A DNA stretch of 64,000 bases from JAFDZW01 sp964404255 (lineage in GTDB: Bacteria > Bacteroidota > Ignavibacteria > Palsa-1295), in contig CAYOJJ010000005.1 of assembly GCA_964404255.1 (NCBI GenBank), positions 93,636-157,635 of the forward strand, written 5' to 3'. Position 1 is the first letter of the stretch; each line of letters starts with the position of its first letter. Under the pieces are notes generated by a model, which was not told the origin of the DNA, made no database searches, and worked only from the letters and a program-made list of their open reading frames with translations. This document shows, one piece after another, positions 9,060 to 18,108 of this stretch. The position numbers and the translations under genes were made by a program.

Positions 9060-10584
9060 CAGTAGCTCCTTTAACTTTATAAATGCCCATCGTTGTATCG
9101 GCGCTCGATATTAATGGGCCGCTGACCCTAAAATCCTTTATCAACTCCAACGAATCTTTAGCATACGAATAGAATTCTGGGTTGAGCCGGGTATAAATAA
9201 TAAAGAGAGATGCTCCATGAGCTCGCGCTGCTTTCCAGACTTCTTTCTGATCGTGCTGTAATGGGTAGAATTCCGGCGAAACAAGCCCGGTAAGATCGAG
9301 CACCGGTCTGCCGGTGAAGTAGCCGATAGCGCCCACATCGTCGGCCGCTATAACATCGGAAGCCGAGGCATGATGCGTAAGCCAATCGGCAACGGCAAGA
9401 TGCTGATCGTTGATGTTATCCACGGCCTGTCCATAGAGGGCTATCCACCGGCCATCAAGTATAAGAAGCGGCACCCAGGCTATAATAAAAAATATGCGCT
9501 GCCATTTCGGCTGAATTATTGCTTGTTGCTTATCGCGTTCTGTAATGTCGGATAGTACGCCAACGAGCCACAGTACAACAAAAGGAAATGCAATAAATAC
9601 ATAGCGCCCAAAATGACGGTATTGCGGAGCAACAAAGCTTTGGAATAATGGTAACAGTATAATAAATAGTATTGCCGGAAATAATTTTGCCAAAAAGATG
9701 GACTTCTTAAACGAATACTTTCTGATGAGGATATAGAGAAAGAATAGGATATAGCATTCAATAATGATATAAAAGCTTTTCGCAAAATAAAAGGCATCTG
9801 GGGTTAGCCGCAGTGCGGCTCCCTGCACTATGCTTGAATGGTAGGTCAGCCTTCCTTCCAGAGAGAAGGGCAGACCAAGGACAGCAAGAACGAACCCTGC
9901 TATGATCGAAAGATAAGATATAAGAGATTCAGTAGTAATAGCCTGTTTTGCTTTGGCATAGATCCAATCGATAATTAGGATCAAAGCAAATAAATAAAAT
10001 TCAGGGCGGGTAGCAATAGCAAGTCCGATGATGAACGCTTCGCGCAGCCGGAGAGTATTCTTTTGCCTCGAATAGATATGCATCTCCATCGCCATGAGCC
10101 CAAGCAGAACGGCAAGTGTTGTTTCCATTCCGCTGAGTGCCATCATGAGCAGACGGGCATTACCGAGCATTAATAACCCTGCTGTAAGCGACCATCCGTA
10201 GCTCAGTCCTAAGGCATATCGAGCAAAGCGATAGGTACCCGGAGCGATCAACAGCCAGCACAGCGCCGAAAGTAGAACAGCGACCACTTCAATATGCGAG
10301 CTAAAGAACCCACCGGCCGCAAGTAGTAATACCCAAAGCGGAGAAGTATCGGCTGTTACCTCTTGAGGTACGTTAAAGGAGTATCCATGACCGGCGAGGA
10401 GATTCTTAGCATATTGACAATGAATATAGACGTCGTCCAACGGCACACCGATTGTCTGAACGTAATTTTTGGGTTGGGAAGTATAAAAAGAACCGAGACC
10501 AAATACCTGCGAAATATAAAGGACGATCAGAATGACTATCCCGCCAACACCTAATAGTAGTTCACCTTTAAATCGAGTACCCAC
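9046..10584 (-). CDS. GT-C-type membrane glycosyltransferase, AftB-like layout
   Basis: 512 residues with multiple membrane segments. The first periplasmic loop contains PLDDVYIHCQYAKNLLAGHG and a following TADTSPLW (about residues 46-85). This DD-x-(Y/F)-I...NL..G.G...TSPLW pattern is what I know from GT-C proteins such as the mycobacterial arabinofuranosyltransferase AftB. It lies 3 nt downstream of the UbiA gene and overlaps the next gene by 14 nt. Association with a DPPR-synthase-like protein mirrors the mycobacterial Rv3806c-Rv3805c neighbourhood, but arabinose transfer in this organism is only an inference. Confidence 0.65.
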   Translation of the reverse strand: MGTRFKGELLLGVGGIVILIVLYISQVFGLGSFYTSQPKNYVQTIGVPLDDVYIHCQYAKNLLAGHGYSFNVPQEVTADTSPLWVLLLAAGGFFSSHIEVVAVLLSALCWLLIAPGTYRFARYALGLSYGWSLTAGLLMLGNARLLMMALSGMETTLAVLLGLMAMEMHIYSRQKNTLRLREAFIIGLAIATRPEFYLFALILIIDWIYAKAKQAITTESLISYLSIIAGFVLAVLGLPFSLEGRLTYHSSIVQGAALRLTPDAFYFAKSFYIIIECYILFFLYILIRKYSFKKSIFLAKLFPAILFIILLPLFQSFVAPQYRHFGRYVFIAFPFVVLWLVGVLSDITERDKQQAIIQPKWQRIFFIIAWVPLLILDGRWIALYGQAVDNINDQHLAVADWLTHHASASDVIAADDVGAIGYFTGRPVLDLTGLVSPEFYPLQHDQKEVWKAARAHGASLFIIYTRLNPEFYSYAKDSLELIKDFRVSGPLISSADTTMGIYKVKGATVATY

Positions 10585-10587
10585 ACG

Positions 10588-11475
10588 TTACAACGAATGC
10601 ATATAGATAATGAAGAACATCGCTGCCGCATAAGCAATGAAATTTAGGATCATCGGAACGTCCGTTAGTACAATCTCCGTTGGGCTTTCACCGAGATTCT
10701 TTTTATGCAGCAAATAGAGATATCTGAATACCCCAAAGAGTACGAATGGCGTCGTAAGAATAAGATTTTCAGTACCGAAGATGCTTACGGTGCGCTCGCT
10801 CACCGTATAGAGTGCATAGCTGATCACGAAACCGGAAGCGCAGATGGTGCAAAGCTGCTCGGTAAACTCCACGCTATAATGCTCGAGCACTTTCCTCGTT
10901 GTTGCGGTTTCGCCCTTTGATTCAAGTGTGACAAGCTCGCCTCGTCGTTTTGCAACCGCTAAGAATAACGAGAGGAACATCGTTGTAAGAATAAGCCAGG
11001 AGCTTATCGGTACCCCGATCACGAACGCGCCTCCGATTACCCGAAGCATAAAGCCGATAGCGATAACAAAGACATCTATGAGTACCACTTCTTTTAAGAA
11101 GACGCTGTACGACAAGTTCATCACAAAATACAAGGCCAGGCACATGCCAAATTTAAATGGCAGCCCGAAGGTAGAAGGAATGATAATGCCCAATACCAGA
11201 ATGGCCATCGAGATAGCACTCGGGACGGAAATAGCGCCGCTGGCGATGGGACGATGCTTCTTTTTGGGGTGGGCACGGTCACGGTCGCGATCGACAATAT
11301 CATTGACAATATAGATCGTGCTGGCCGTAGCGCTAAAAAGGGCAAAGGCGATCAGGGAATATTTGGCGAACTCCCAATCGAAAAGATGGTGGCTAAAGAC
11401 AAGGGCCGCGAAGACGAACAGGTTCTTTACCCATTGCTTGGGGCGTAGTAAGCGCACGTAGGCTGCAAAAGTCAT
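10588..11475 (-). CDS. UbiA-family prenyltransferase, decaprenyl-phosphate phosphoribosyltransferase-like
   Basis: 295 residues and eight to nine membrane segments. The first aspartate-rich motif is NDIVDRDRDRAHPKKKHRP (about residues 57-75). The loop after it, with YSVFLKEVVLIDVFVIAIG and a following FMLRVIGGA, is characteristic of decaprenyl-phosphate phosphoribosyltransferases (Rv3806c type) rather than menaquinone or heme enzymes. The expected reaction is transfer of phosphoribose from PRPP to a polyprenyl phosphate, making a lipid-linked pentose donor for extracytoplasmic glycosylation. It is first in an operon with two GT-C proteins and has its own -7 box only 5 nt before the ATG. Confidence 0.8.
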   Translation of the reverse strand: MTFAAYVRLLRPKQWVKNLFVFAALVFSHHLFDWEFAKYSLIAFALFSATASTIYIVNDIVDRDRDRAHPKKKHRPIASGAISVPSAISMAILVLGIIIPSTFGLPFKFGMCLALYFVMNLSYSVFLKEVVLIDVFVIAIGFMLRVIGGAFVIGVPISSWLILTTMFLSLFLAVAKRRGELVTLESKGETATTRKVLEHYSVEFTEQLCTICASGFVISYALYTVSERTVSIFGTENLILTTPFVLFGVFRYLYLLHKKNLGESPTEIVLTDVPMILNFIAYAAAMFFIIYMHSL

Positions 11476-11480
11476 TACTC

Positions 11481-11488
11481 CAAAAATA
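11481..11488 (-). promoter_or_regulatory. -7 box TATTTTTG for the UbiA/GT-C operon
   Basis: On the reverse strand, CCG-TATTTTTG-GA. The box ends 5 nt before the ATG at 11475, so transcription would start at or next to the start codon: a possible leaderless mRNA. Confidence 0.6.
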
Positions 11489-11533
11489 CGGAATAAGACC
11501 CCGGTGGTTATAAGTAATTATTATTGCCTCAGT

Positions 11534-12031
11534 TTAGGGGCACTGCTGAAGGGTCCTATATACTTGGGAAGTATCAAAGCCTTCTCTGGCTGCCAACGAT
11601 AAAAGCTCGGAATATATCGCAGGGGCGAGGGTCTGCTCACGACATAAGATCCAGAGATATTCCCTGCCCGGATCACCGATAAGGGCATAATGGTAATTCT
11701 CATCGAGGGCCATAATATAGTAATCGCCGGTAAATGGCCAGAAGAACCGTACCTTCAACTTTCCGGGAGAAACTACCCAGGCTTTTCCATTGGCTTCTTT
11801 GGTTTTTTCCTTGGTTCGGCCTTTATTCAAAACATCGATATCACCATCCGATCTGAGAGAATAGGTGGCAGTGACACAATCGAGTCCCTTTTCAAACGAG
11901 TTTGGAAGTCGGGCTATCTCATACCACGTACCGGCATAACGATTCAGATCGACCGAGGTAACTGTTTGGAGCGGTCTGGTGGTACAAGCTGCAAAAGAGC
12001 AGATCACTAGGAGTAGTATAATAGCTTTCAT
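11534..12031 (-). CDS. blc: Bacterial lipocalin lipoprotein, Blc-like
   Basis: 165 residues from the ATG at 12031; a TTG five codons earlier would only lengthen the signal. A lipoprotein signal peptide with the lipobox-like FAAC at residues 13-16 is followed by the lipocalin signature: LNRYAGTWYEIARLPNSFEKG, a second strand with CVTATYSLRSDG, and YALIGDPGREYLWILCR near the C-terminus. These are the hallmarks of Blc outer-membrane lipocalins, which bind lipids such as lysophospholipids and appear during envelope stress. It lies between the ubiA-type operon and carB with no shared promoter visible. Confidence 0.9.
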   Translation of the reverse strand: MKAIILLLVICSFAACTTRPLQTVTSVDLNRYAGTWYEIARLPNSFEKGLDCVTATYSLRSDGDIDVLNKGRTKEKTKEANGKAWVVSPGKLKVRFFWPFTGDYYIMALDENYHYALIGDPGREYLWILCREQTLAPAIYSELLSLAAREGFDTSQVYRTLQQCP

Positions 12032-12071
12032 AATACTATTATACAAAAAGTAAAAAAGGAAGGATGTTCTT

Positions 12072-13871
12072 TTATCCTAATATCTCATGAAGCTGCTGGA
12101 CACTGCGAACTTCGATCTCTTTTGTATTGAGGTACTTAACGGCACTGACAACGCTTGCTGCGGCCGTAAGTGTCGTTATGAAGGGTACTTTATAAGCTAC
12201 AGCAGCCCAGCCGATCTCATATTCGGCTATACGGGAAATTTCACCGGTGGGGGTATTGATCACCAGCTTTACGTCGCCGTTCTTAATGGCATCGACGATG
12301 TTCGGGCGGCCTTCGGAAACCTTTAAGATGCTCTCGGCGGCAATACCTTGTTCGAGCAGATACTTCGTTGTGCCGCTGGTAGCAATGATCTTAAAACCCA
12401 GCGATTCAAAATCGCGGATGATCTCGGCCGTGCGCGGCTTTTTATCGAGATCGCGAAGCGAGACGAAGATCGTCCCTTCGGTCGGGATCCTGATACCGGC
12501 AGCAAGGTGAGATTTTAAGATCGCTTCACCAAAATCTTTTCCGGCACCCATAACCTCACCCGTCGAGCGCATCTCAGGACCGAGGAACATCTTTACCTTC
12601 GGAAATTTATCGAAGGGGAAGACGGATTCCTTAATCGAAACATACGGCATCGCTTTATCAAAATCCTTAACGCCAAGCTCTTTAAGGGTTTTGCCGGTCA
12701 TCACTTTTGCAGCAATCTTAGCTAATGGACGGCCAGTAGCTTTCGAGACAAAGGGCGCCGTGCGGCTGGCGCGAGGATTTACTTCGAGTACGTAGACCGT
12801 CTCGCCTTTAACGGCATACTGGACATTAATAAGCCCGACTACATTTAATGCCGTTGCAAGCTTACGGGTATAATCAACGATCGTATTAAATACGGCATCG
12901 CTGGCATCGTAAGGGGGAATTACGCTTGAAGAATCACCGGAGTGAATACCAGCTTCTTCAATGTGTTGCATGACGCCGCCAATGATAACTGTACCTTCGC
13001 CGTCGCGTATGGCATCGACATCGAACTCATAGGCATCTTCAAGGAAGCGATCAATAAGTACGGGGCGATCATGGCTGACGCCTTTAGCATTGGCCATATA
13101 TTCTGCAACGGCCTCGGCGCGGTAGCAAATTTCCATCGAGCGGCCGCCAAGTACGTATGACGGGCGCACGAGTACCGGATAGCCAATTTTATTAGCTACT
13201 GCAACGGCTTCATCCTCCGTGGTTGCCGTGCCGTAAGGTGGGCAGGGAATACCGAGCTTATCGATGAGTTCGCCAAAGCGCTTTCTATCTTCGGCAACAT
13301 CGATGCTATCCGGGGCCGTACCAAGGATCGGTACACCGGCAGCTTCGAGCTCCTTAGCCAGTTTTAGTGGGGTCTGGCCACCGAAGGTAATAATGACACC
13401 GTACGGCTTTTCAAAGTCAAGGATATTCATTACATCTTCGAACGTCAGGGGTTCGAAGTAAAGCTTATCGCAGGTATCGTAATCAGTCGAGACGGTTTCG
13501 GGGTTACAGTTGATCATGATGGTCTCAAAACCATCTTCTTTGAGGGCCTGGGCCGCATGAACGCAGCAGTAGTCAAATTCAATACCCTGGCCGATACGGT
13601 TAGGGCCCCCGCCGAGTATCGCAATCTTCTTTTTTGATGAAGATTTCGATTCGTTCTCTTCTTCGTAAGTCGAGTAATGATAAGGGGTTTCGGCGGCAAA
13701 TTCGGCAGCGCACGTATCGACTGTTTTAAAAACGGGTCTGAAGCCAAGTTTTTTTCGTTCGGCAGCTACCGCATCCTCAGAAACTTTGAATATTTCAGCG
13801 ATCTGCTTATCGCTGAATCCGTCACGTTTGGCCTGGTAGAGAAGGTTGGGGTCGATCTTAAATGAGCGCAT
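12072..13871 (-). CDS. carB: Carbamoyl-phosphate synthase large chain, C-terminal half (split CarB)
   Basis: 599 residues matching the second half of CarB: a remnant of the oligomerisation domain (residues 1-70), the carbamate-phosphorylating ATP-grasp unit (IAILGGGPNRIGQGIEFDYC near residue 85, VLVRPSYVLGGRSMEICY, VLEVNPRASRTAPFVSKATG), and the C-terminal allosteric MGS domain (GFKIIATSGTTKYL). Normal CarB is about 1070 residues; the N-terminal half is a separate gene 4.3 kb away (18168-19661). Together they total 1096 residues, so nothing is missing. The start ATG is followed by MRSFKIDP and preceded by its own -7 box, which argues against a frameshift. Confidence 0.95.
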   Translation of the reverse strand: MRSFKIDPNLLYQAKRDGFSDKQIAEIFKVSEDAVAAERKKLGFRPVFKTVDTCAAEFAAETPYHYSTYEEENESKSSSKKKIAILGGGPNRIGQGIEFDYCCVHAAQALKEDGFETIMINCNPETVSTDYDTCDKLYFEPLTFEDVMNILDFEKPYGVIITFGGQTPLKLAKELEAAGVPILGTAPDSIDVAEDRKRFGELIDKLGIPCPPYGTATTEDEAVAVANKIGYPVLVRPSYVLGGRSMEICYRAEAVAEYMANAKGVSHDRPVLIDRFLEDAYEFDVDAIRDGEGTVIIGGVMQHIEEAGIHSGDSSSVIPPYDASDAVFNTIVDYTRKLATALNVVGLINVQYAVKGETVYVLEVNPRASRTAPFVSKATGRPLAKIAAKVMTGKTLKELGVKDFDKAMPYVSIKESVFPFDKFPKVKMFLGPEMRSTGEVMGAGKDFGEAILKSHLAAGIRIPTEGTIFVSLRDLDKKPRTAEIIRDFESLGFKIIATSGTTKYLLEQGIAAESILKVSEGRPNIVDAIKNGDVKLVINTPTGEISRIAEYEIGWAAVAYKVPFITTLTAAASVVSAVKYLNTKEIEVRSVQQLHEILG

Positions 13872-13876
13872 TACTA

Positions 13877-13884
13877 CAAATTTA
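13877..13884 (-). promoter_or_regulatory. -7 box TAAATTTG for carB C-half
   Basis: On the reverse strand, TTCG-TAAATTTG-TA, ending 5 nt before the ATG at 13871. It predicts a near-leaderless transcript and shows that the C-half gene is expressed independently of the N-half. Confidence 0.6.
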
Positions 13885-13893
13885 CGAAATCTA

Positions 13894-14499
13894 CTATTTC
13901 TTTTTCTTTAACAACCGTTTTTTTAGATCCTGATACCGTTCGTTGCCGAGTGCCCGGGTCAGTGGGACCTTTAGGTATTCGAGCAACGGGGTAGCGGTTT
14001 TTTTTCCCTGAACCCTGCCACCTTCACATTCCGATTCTTCTACATAGCACATATAGTAGGAGCCATCGGGCTCGGGGTAAACTCTGATGGGGAATAAATG
14101 GCAGGAGATCGGTTTCGGATAGTCCTTTACTTCTCCTGCAAAATAAGCGGATTGGATAGCGCAATAAGCAATATCGCCACTCCAATGAACAAACACGCAT
14201 TCATTGTGACCGATTGTTGTGATCGTAAAAGTGCCGTCCGGGTTACGCTGCCAGAGTCCTTTTTCTTTGATAGTTTCGAGAGCGGCTGGTGGTAAATATT
14301 TTTCAACGATCGGATATACTCCTTCGATGCTATCTATCTCTTCGGCAAGGATCGGTGCGCCGAGACCGCCGGGCAAGGTACAGCAGGCGCCTTTGCAGAC
14401 AGAAAGATCGCAGGCAAACTCGGTCGCAGAAATATCGGCATCGATAGAAAACCTTGTGGTTCCCTTATAGATCGGGAGTTCAAGTTCGAATGAATTCAT
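13894..14499 (-). CDS. DUF3109 family cysteine-rich protein
   Basis: 201 residues. The N-terminal half has CDLSVCKGACC (about residues 29-39); further cysteines follow in NECVFVHW, YCAIQSAY and ISCHLFPIRV, and then YMCYVEESECEGG. This is the arrangement of DUF3109 proteins, related to YkgJ-type putative zinc/iron-binding proteins. It is widespread in Bacteroidota with unknown function. A lysine-rich tail ends the protein. The start ATG overlaps the stop of the MscS gene by 4 nt (ATGA), so the two are co-translated. Confidence 0.85.
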   Translation of the reverse strand: MNSFELELPIYKGTTRFSIDADISATEFACDLSVCKGACCTLPGGLGAPILAEEIDSIEGVYPIVEKYLPPAALETIKEKGLWQRNPDGTFTITTIGHNECVFVHWSGDIAYCAIQSAYFAGEVKDYPKPISCHLFPIRVYPEPDGSYYMCYVEESECEGGRVQGKKTATPLLEYLKVPLTRALGNERYQDLKKRLLKKKK

Positions 14500-15500
14500 A
14501 CAATAGTACGGAATGCCAGTTGAATACCTGCCGAAGGAAAAGTTTGCAACAGTTTTTTCATGATAAGATGACGGATAAGCCCATGGTCGCTATGGGCAAC
14601 CGGTTTAATAGATATATTATACCGAACCCCGGCATCATTCTGCTCGACGAGATGTACGTCGGCCGCTGCCTCTTTCCACTCGTCTTTTGTTGCAAGGATA
14701 GCTCTTGCTGTTTCAAACGTTGTTTTTTCCACCTTCTCCGGATCGCTTCCGGATGTAACAACAAAGGAGATAATAAGGGTACTACTATCCGAAGGCAGCG
14801 AGTAATTGGTCAGCGAAGCCTGAGCGAATTTTGAATTCGGTATGACGATCAAATTACCGGCCGATGTTCGAAGCGTAGTAGTGCGCCAGGTAATATCGTT
14901 TATTTTACCTTCTTCGCCGCTCGAAAGTTTGACAACGTGCCCTACTTCCATCTGCTTCGAACTAATAATGTAAATTCCGGCAAAGAGATTCGTAAGTGTA
15001 TCCTGCATGGCAAGGGCAACGGCAAGACCTCCGACACCAAGAGCCGTAAGTACCGGCGTAATGGCTACCCCGAGTACCCGGAGAATTCCAAAAATCCCGA
15101 GGGTGGCAATTACCACTCTTGAAAGATTTACGAGGATAGTTCTTGCACCAGTTTCTCCTTCGGTAGATCCCGAAAAGATAGATGGCCGCAGCAAACCGAT
15201 CGCCAACCGGCTTGCAAAAATAATGATCGTAATGATCGTCAGAATAGCAAGAGCCTTCCCGGCAATAAGCTCTCCTCTGGTAGTTAGAGGGAAATTATCA
15301 AGAACGCTATAGATCGAAGGGAGCAGGATCCAGATTACGATCATCCCGCGCAACGATCGGAATGCGGCGTACAAGACCTTCCACTGTTCCTGTTCGGCTT
15401 TTTTAATAAGAATTCGAACGAGAAACCGATCGACAAGCAGGCCGAACACTAGAGCAGAACCGACGACAATGGCGGTTTGAGCTATGTTATGGATCTCCAT
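14496..15500 (-). CDS. MscS-family mechanosensitive ion channel
   Basis: 334 residues: three to four membrane helices at residues 1-190, then a soluble domain. The pore-lining helix region reads TALGVGGLAVALAMQDTLTNLFAG (about residues 160-183 here in segments), the Gly/Ala-rich TM3 of MscS, followed by the beta domain (VGHVVKLSSGEEGKINDITWRT and LIVIPNSKFAQASLTNYS). These channels open under membrane tension to release osmolytes. It is first in a two-gene unit with the DUF3109 gene and divergent from the Xer gene. Confidence 0.9.
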   Translation of the reverse strand: MEIHNIAQTAIVVGSALVFGLLVDRFLVRILIKKAEQEQWKVLYAAFRSLRGMIVIWILLPSIYSVLDNFPLTTRGELIAGKALAILTIITIIIFASRLAIGLLRPSIFSGSTEGETGARTILVNLSRVVIATLGIFGILRVLGVAITPVLTALGVGGLAVALAMQDTLTNLFAGIYIISSKQMEVGHVVKLSSGEEGKINDITWRTTTLRTSAGNLIVIPNSKFAQASLTNYSLPSDSSTLIISFVVTSGSDPEKVEKTTFETARAILATKDEWKEAAADVHLVEQNDAGVRYNISIKPVAHSDHGLIRHLIMKKLLQTFPSAGIQLAFRTIV

Positions 15501-15633
15501 TGCATTCTAAAACAATACTTCGAGTTTAGGCGGTTCGGCTCTCCCCCTCAAAGGGAATAGTTTTTCCTAAAATAGCAGAAACATTTTTTTGTTTTTCTGT
15601 TATACCTTATGATGTGGATGAGAAGCTAATAGC

Positions 15634-16548
15634 ATGGATGAACGGCTAATAGATCAATTTCTCGACTATCTCAAGCACGAACGCGGTTCTTCTGAGCTTA
15701 CCTTAGGCACCTATCGTGCCGATCTTGGAGAGTTTGCAGCTATTCTTGCCGATGAGCAATTGCCACTCAATGGCACTCATGACGACCTCGCCGTTTTACG
15801 GCTATATTTACAGATCCTTTCCGAGCGTCATAATAAGCACGGTGAATCGATCTCCAAAGCCTCTATTTCCAGGAAATTATCAACGATTCGTTCGATGCTT
15901 CGCTATCTTGTTCAGCAGGGTATCTTTTCATTCAATGCTGCCCGCCTGATAAAAACACCGAAGACGAGCCGCCGCTTGCCGACGGTAGTTTCCGAACGCG
16001 CGGCCGATAAGGCTTTGAGCTTACCCGATCTTACTACGAATGAAGGCAAGCGCGATGCGGCTATGCTTGAATTGCTTTATTCTTGTGGGCTTCGCCGGGC
16101 TGAACTTACGGGTATAACTCTTGAAGCATTGGACTTAAAAGGCGCGACAGTTCGGGTACTCGGAAAAGGAAATAAGATCAGGGTAGTGCCGGTAGGCTCG
16201 AAGGCTATTGAAGCGGTACAACGCTATCTTACTGTAAGAGATGAAGTTGGAGAAACCCGTGACCCTAAGGCGCTTTTTCTTCTTTCGAGCGGAAAACGGA
16301 TGACCCCGGGAATGGTGTATCATATAGTAAGGAAGTATTTTACGGGAGACGAATTGGCACGTTCTCATCCACATATGCTTCGCCACTCGGCTGCAACGCA
16401 TCTTCTCGATCGCGGGGCAGAGATAAGAGCAGTTCAGGAAATTCTGGGTCATGCTTCCCTTCGGACCACCCAGCGTTACACCCACCTGACCGTGGATCGC
16501 CTGAAGCAAGCATATGATACTGCCCACCCCCGAAGCTCTGAGGAATAA
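15634..16548 (+). CDS. xerC: Tyrosine recombinase, XerC/XerD type
   Basis: 304 residues, the usual size. An N-terminal SAM-like DNA-binding domain (residues 1-100) is followed by the catalytic domain with all expected residues: Arg in SCGLRRAELTGI, Lys in VLGKGNKIRVVPV, His-x-x-Arg in HMLRHSAATHLLDRG, His in LGHASLRTTQRYTHL and the nucleophile Tyr in the same motif. It resolves chromosome dimers at dif sites during division together with FtsK. Whether it is XerC or XerD cannot be decided here. It is 46 nt upstream of hpf on the same strand. Confidence 0.9.
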   Translation: MDERLIDQFLDYLKHERGSSELTLGTYRADLGEFAAILADEQLPLNGTHDDLAVLRLYLQILSERHNKHGESISKASISRKLSTIRSMLRYLVQQGIFSFNAARLIKTPKTSRRLPTVVSERAADKALSLPDLTTNEGKRDAAMLELLYSCGLRRAELTGITLEALDLKGATVRVLGKGNKIRVVPVGSKAIEAVQRYLTVRDEVGETRDPKALFLLSSGKRMTPGMVYHIVRKYFTGDELARSHPHMLRHSAATHLLDRGAEIRAVQEILGHASLRTTQRYTHLTVDRLKQAYDTAHPRSSEE

Positions 16549-16594
16549 AAAAGTGTATTGTGTATTGATTATATCATAGTAAGGAGACTGAATT

Positions 16595-16924
16595 ATGAAG
16601 ATCCAAATCTCTAACCGACACGAAACCGCACACCCCAACGTAAAAGGTATTATCGAAACAGAACTTGGGGATCTGGCAACCAGATACGAAATCATTGGCG
16701 CCGATGTTATTCTCGATCATGAGGGCCATAGCGTCCCACAAGTAAGTGCAGAGATCAACTTAAAGATCAAAGGGTCGGTGCTGGTAGCAAAAGAAAAATC
16801 GGATAAAATTGAAAAGTCGATAGATCTTGCTGTGCGGTCGTTAGAAAAGCAATTGAAGCGGCATAAAGAAATACATTTTTCTTCACAGGAGCCGAGTCGA
16901 GTCGGGGCGAAACTTAAAGGATAG
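16595..16924 (+). CDS. hpf: Ribosome hibernation promoting factor, short HPF/RaiA family
   Basis: 109 residues with the beta-alpha-beta-beta-beta-alpha order of the HPF/YfiA domain: MKIQISNRHETAHPNVKGII, the AEINLKIKGSVLVAKEKSDK strand-turn, and the helix IEKSIDLAVRSLEKQLKRHKE. It has no C-terminal dimerisation domain, so it is the short form. These proteins bind the 30S decoding channel during stationary phase. A good Shine-Dalgarno (AAGGAG) precedes the ATG, and a strong terminator follows. Confidence 0.9.
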   Translation: MKIQISNRHETAHPNVKGIIETELGDLATRYEIIGADVILDHEGHSVPQVSAEINLKIKGSVLVAKEKSDKIEKSIDLAVRSLEKQLKRHKEIHFSSQEPSRVGAKLKG

Positions 16925-16940
16925 GGAATTACACAAAGAA

Positions 16941-16967
16941 AAAGGGCGGTACTACCGCCCTTTTTTT
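16941..16967. terminator. Bidirectional intrinsic terminator between hpf and the dinB-like gene
   Basis: Stem GGGCGGT/ACCGCCC with loop ACT, flanked by AAA on the left and seven T on the right. It serves hpf on the plus strand and may serve the convergent DinB gene. Its core is almost identical to the terminator at 23829-23853. Confidence 0.9.
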
Positions 16968-17433
16968 ATTCAACTGCTTTTATTCCCTGTAGTGCCCGAA
17001 GTAATCCTATTTGTCCGCAGTGATAGGCATCATGGCAGATCAGTTGCCTCGAATAGTTCGAAAGCCGCTCTTCGGTGTTGAAGAGTTCTTCTCCTACCGC
17101 GATAATAGCCTGCTTGAGCTCTTCGTGTAGTGTTTTTGTACGTTGGAGCTCCGCCTGCCATTGTTCGGCAGAAGCCGGTGCTTCCGGAAGCCTCCAGTTA
17201 CCGGTATCACCATCCGGTTTATCGGTTTTATTCAAAGTGGCAATAACATACTGCTTCCAGAAGTTTACATGCAATAATACTTCCCAGATCGAATGCCGCT
17301 CAGGCGCCGGAATCCAGAGTACTTGTTCGAGCGTCAGAGATTCGATCTGCGGATAAAGGCCGGCCTGCCAATGATTGCCGCCATAGAAAAATTTATCGAG
17401 ATCGAAAAGATAGCTTTGTAAGGTATTTGACAT
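16966..17433 (-). CDS. DinB-like (DUF664/YfiT-type) four-helix protein
   Basis: 155 residues. The predicted four-helix bundle has three histidines in the metal-site positions of DinB-like proteins: His in VLLHVNFWKQY (about residue 54) and the pair in CHDAYHCGQIG (about residues 132 and 136). This family includes thiol-dependent transferases such as bacillithiol or mycothiol S-transferases, but most members have no known reaction, so no function is claimed. It is convergent with hpf. Confidence 0.85.
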   Translation of the reverse strand: MSNTLQSYLFDLDKFFYGGNHWQAGLYPQIESLTLEQVLWIPAPERHSIWEVLLHVNFWKQYVIATLNKTDKPDGDTGNWRLPEAPASAEQWQAELQRTKTLHEELKQAIIAVGEELFNTEERLSNYSRQLICHDAYHCGQIGLLRALQGIKAVE

Positions 17434-17492
17434 AGGTGCTCATCGTTATGATAAATAATATACGATGAAGCACATGTCTTCGTAGAAAGCGA

Positions 17493-18086
17493 TTATTTTG
17501 CTGAAGAATGCTTACCGAAGTATTTCCAACAGAAAGGAAGCAGGATGGCGCCAATGCTCGTCTTAATGACATCCCCTGGAAGAAAGGGGAGGAAGCCTAA
17601 TTGAAACGCTTTGCCCATGCCGGTAAAGAAGGAGAGCCAGAGCGTACCATGCAAAAGAACGATCAGGCTTGAAAAGAACATTGCTGCTGCTGCCTTACCA
17701 ACAGAGCGATCCCATTTATATTCAGCAAGCAATCCGGCTGTATAAGCGGCAAAGATAAAACCGAATAAATATCCACCGGTGGGCCCTAAAAAAAGTCCGA
17801 CCCCGGAAGAAGCTCCGGCGAAGAAAGGCAGGCCAACGGCTCCCTCAGTTAGATATAATACTGCAGTAGCAGCACCGCGCTTAGAGCCAAGAAGAATACT
17901 GATTAAAATAACCGCAAAACTTTGTCCGGTAATCGGTACGGGGGTAAATGGTAAAGGAAGTGCGATTTGGGCGCAAGCGGCAATAATAATACTGCCCACG
18001 ACTACCGAATAAACCGAATAGAGCGATGGGGAAAGACGCTTCGGACGTAATCCATCAATATACGTCGTAATGAGAGAATTTTGCAT
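17493..18086 (-). CDS. bioY: BioY biotin transporter (ECF-type S component)
   Basis: 197 residues from the ATG at 18086. A start 33 nt upstream (18119) would lie before the predicted -7 box at 18109-18116, so the shorter form is preferred. Six membrane helices carry BioY signatures: LPFTPVPITGQSFAV, a GSKRGAATAVLYLTEGAVGLP segment and FLGPTGGYLFGF. BioY binds biotin and works alone or with the EcfAT energising module; no EcfA or EcfT is nearby. The gene sits directly downstream of the carB N-half but has its own promoter. Confidence 0.92.
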   Translation of the reverse strand: MQNSLITTYIDGLRPKRLSPSLYSVYSVVVGSIIIAACAQIALPLPFTPVPITGQSFAVILISILLGSKRGAATAVLYLTEGAVGLPFFAGASSGVGLFLGPTGGYLFGFIFAAYTAGLLAEYKWDRSVGKAAAAMFFSSLIVLLHGTLWLSFFTGMGKAFQLGFLPFLPGDVIKTSIGAILLPFCWKYFGKHSSAK

Positions 18087-18108
18087 AGAGAGACAGTATG
18101 ATGTAAAG

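Noticed and set aside
15634..16548. Xer recombinase as a sign of an integrated element
   Set aside because: It has the size and motifs of the housekeeping XerC/D, sits beside hpf, and no attachment-site repeats or phage genes are near.
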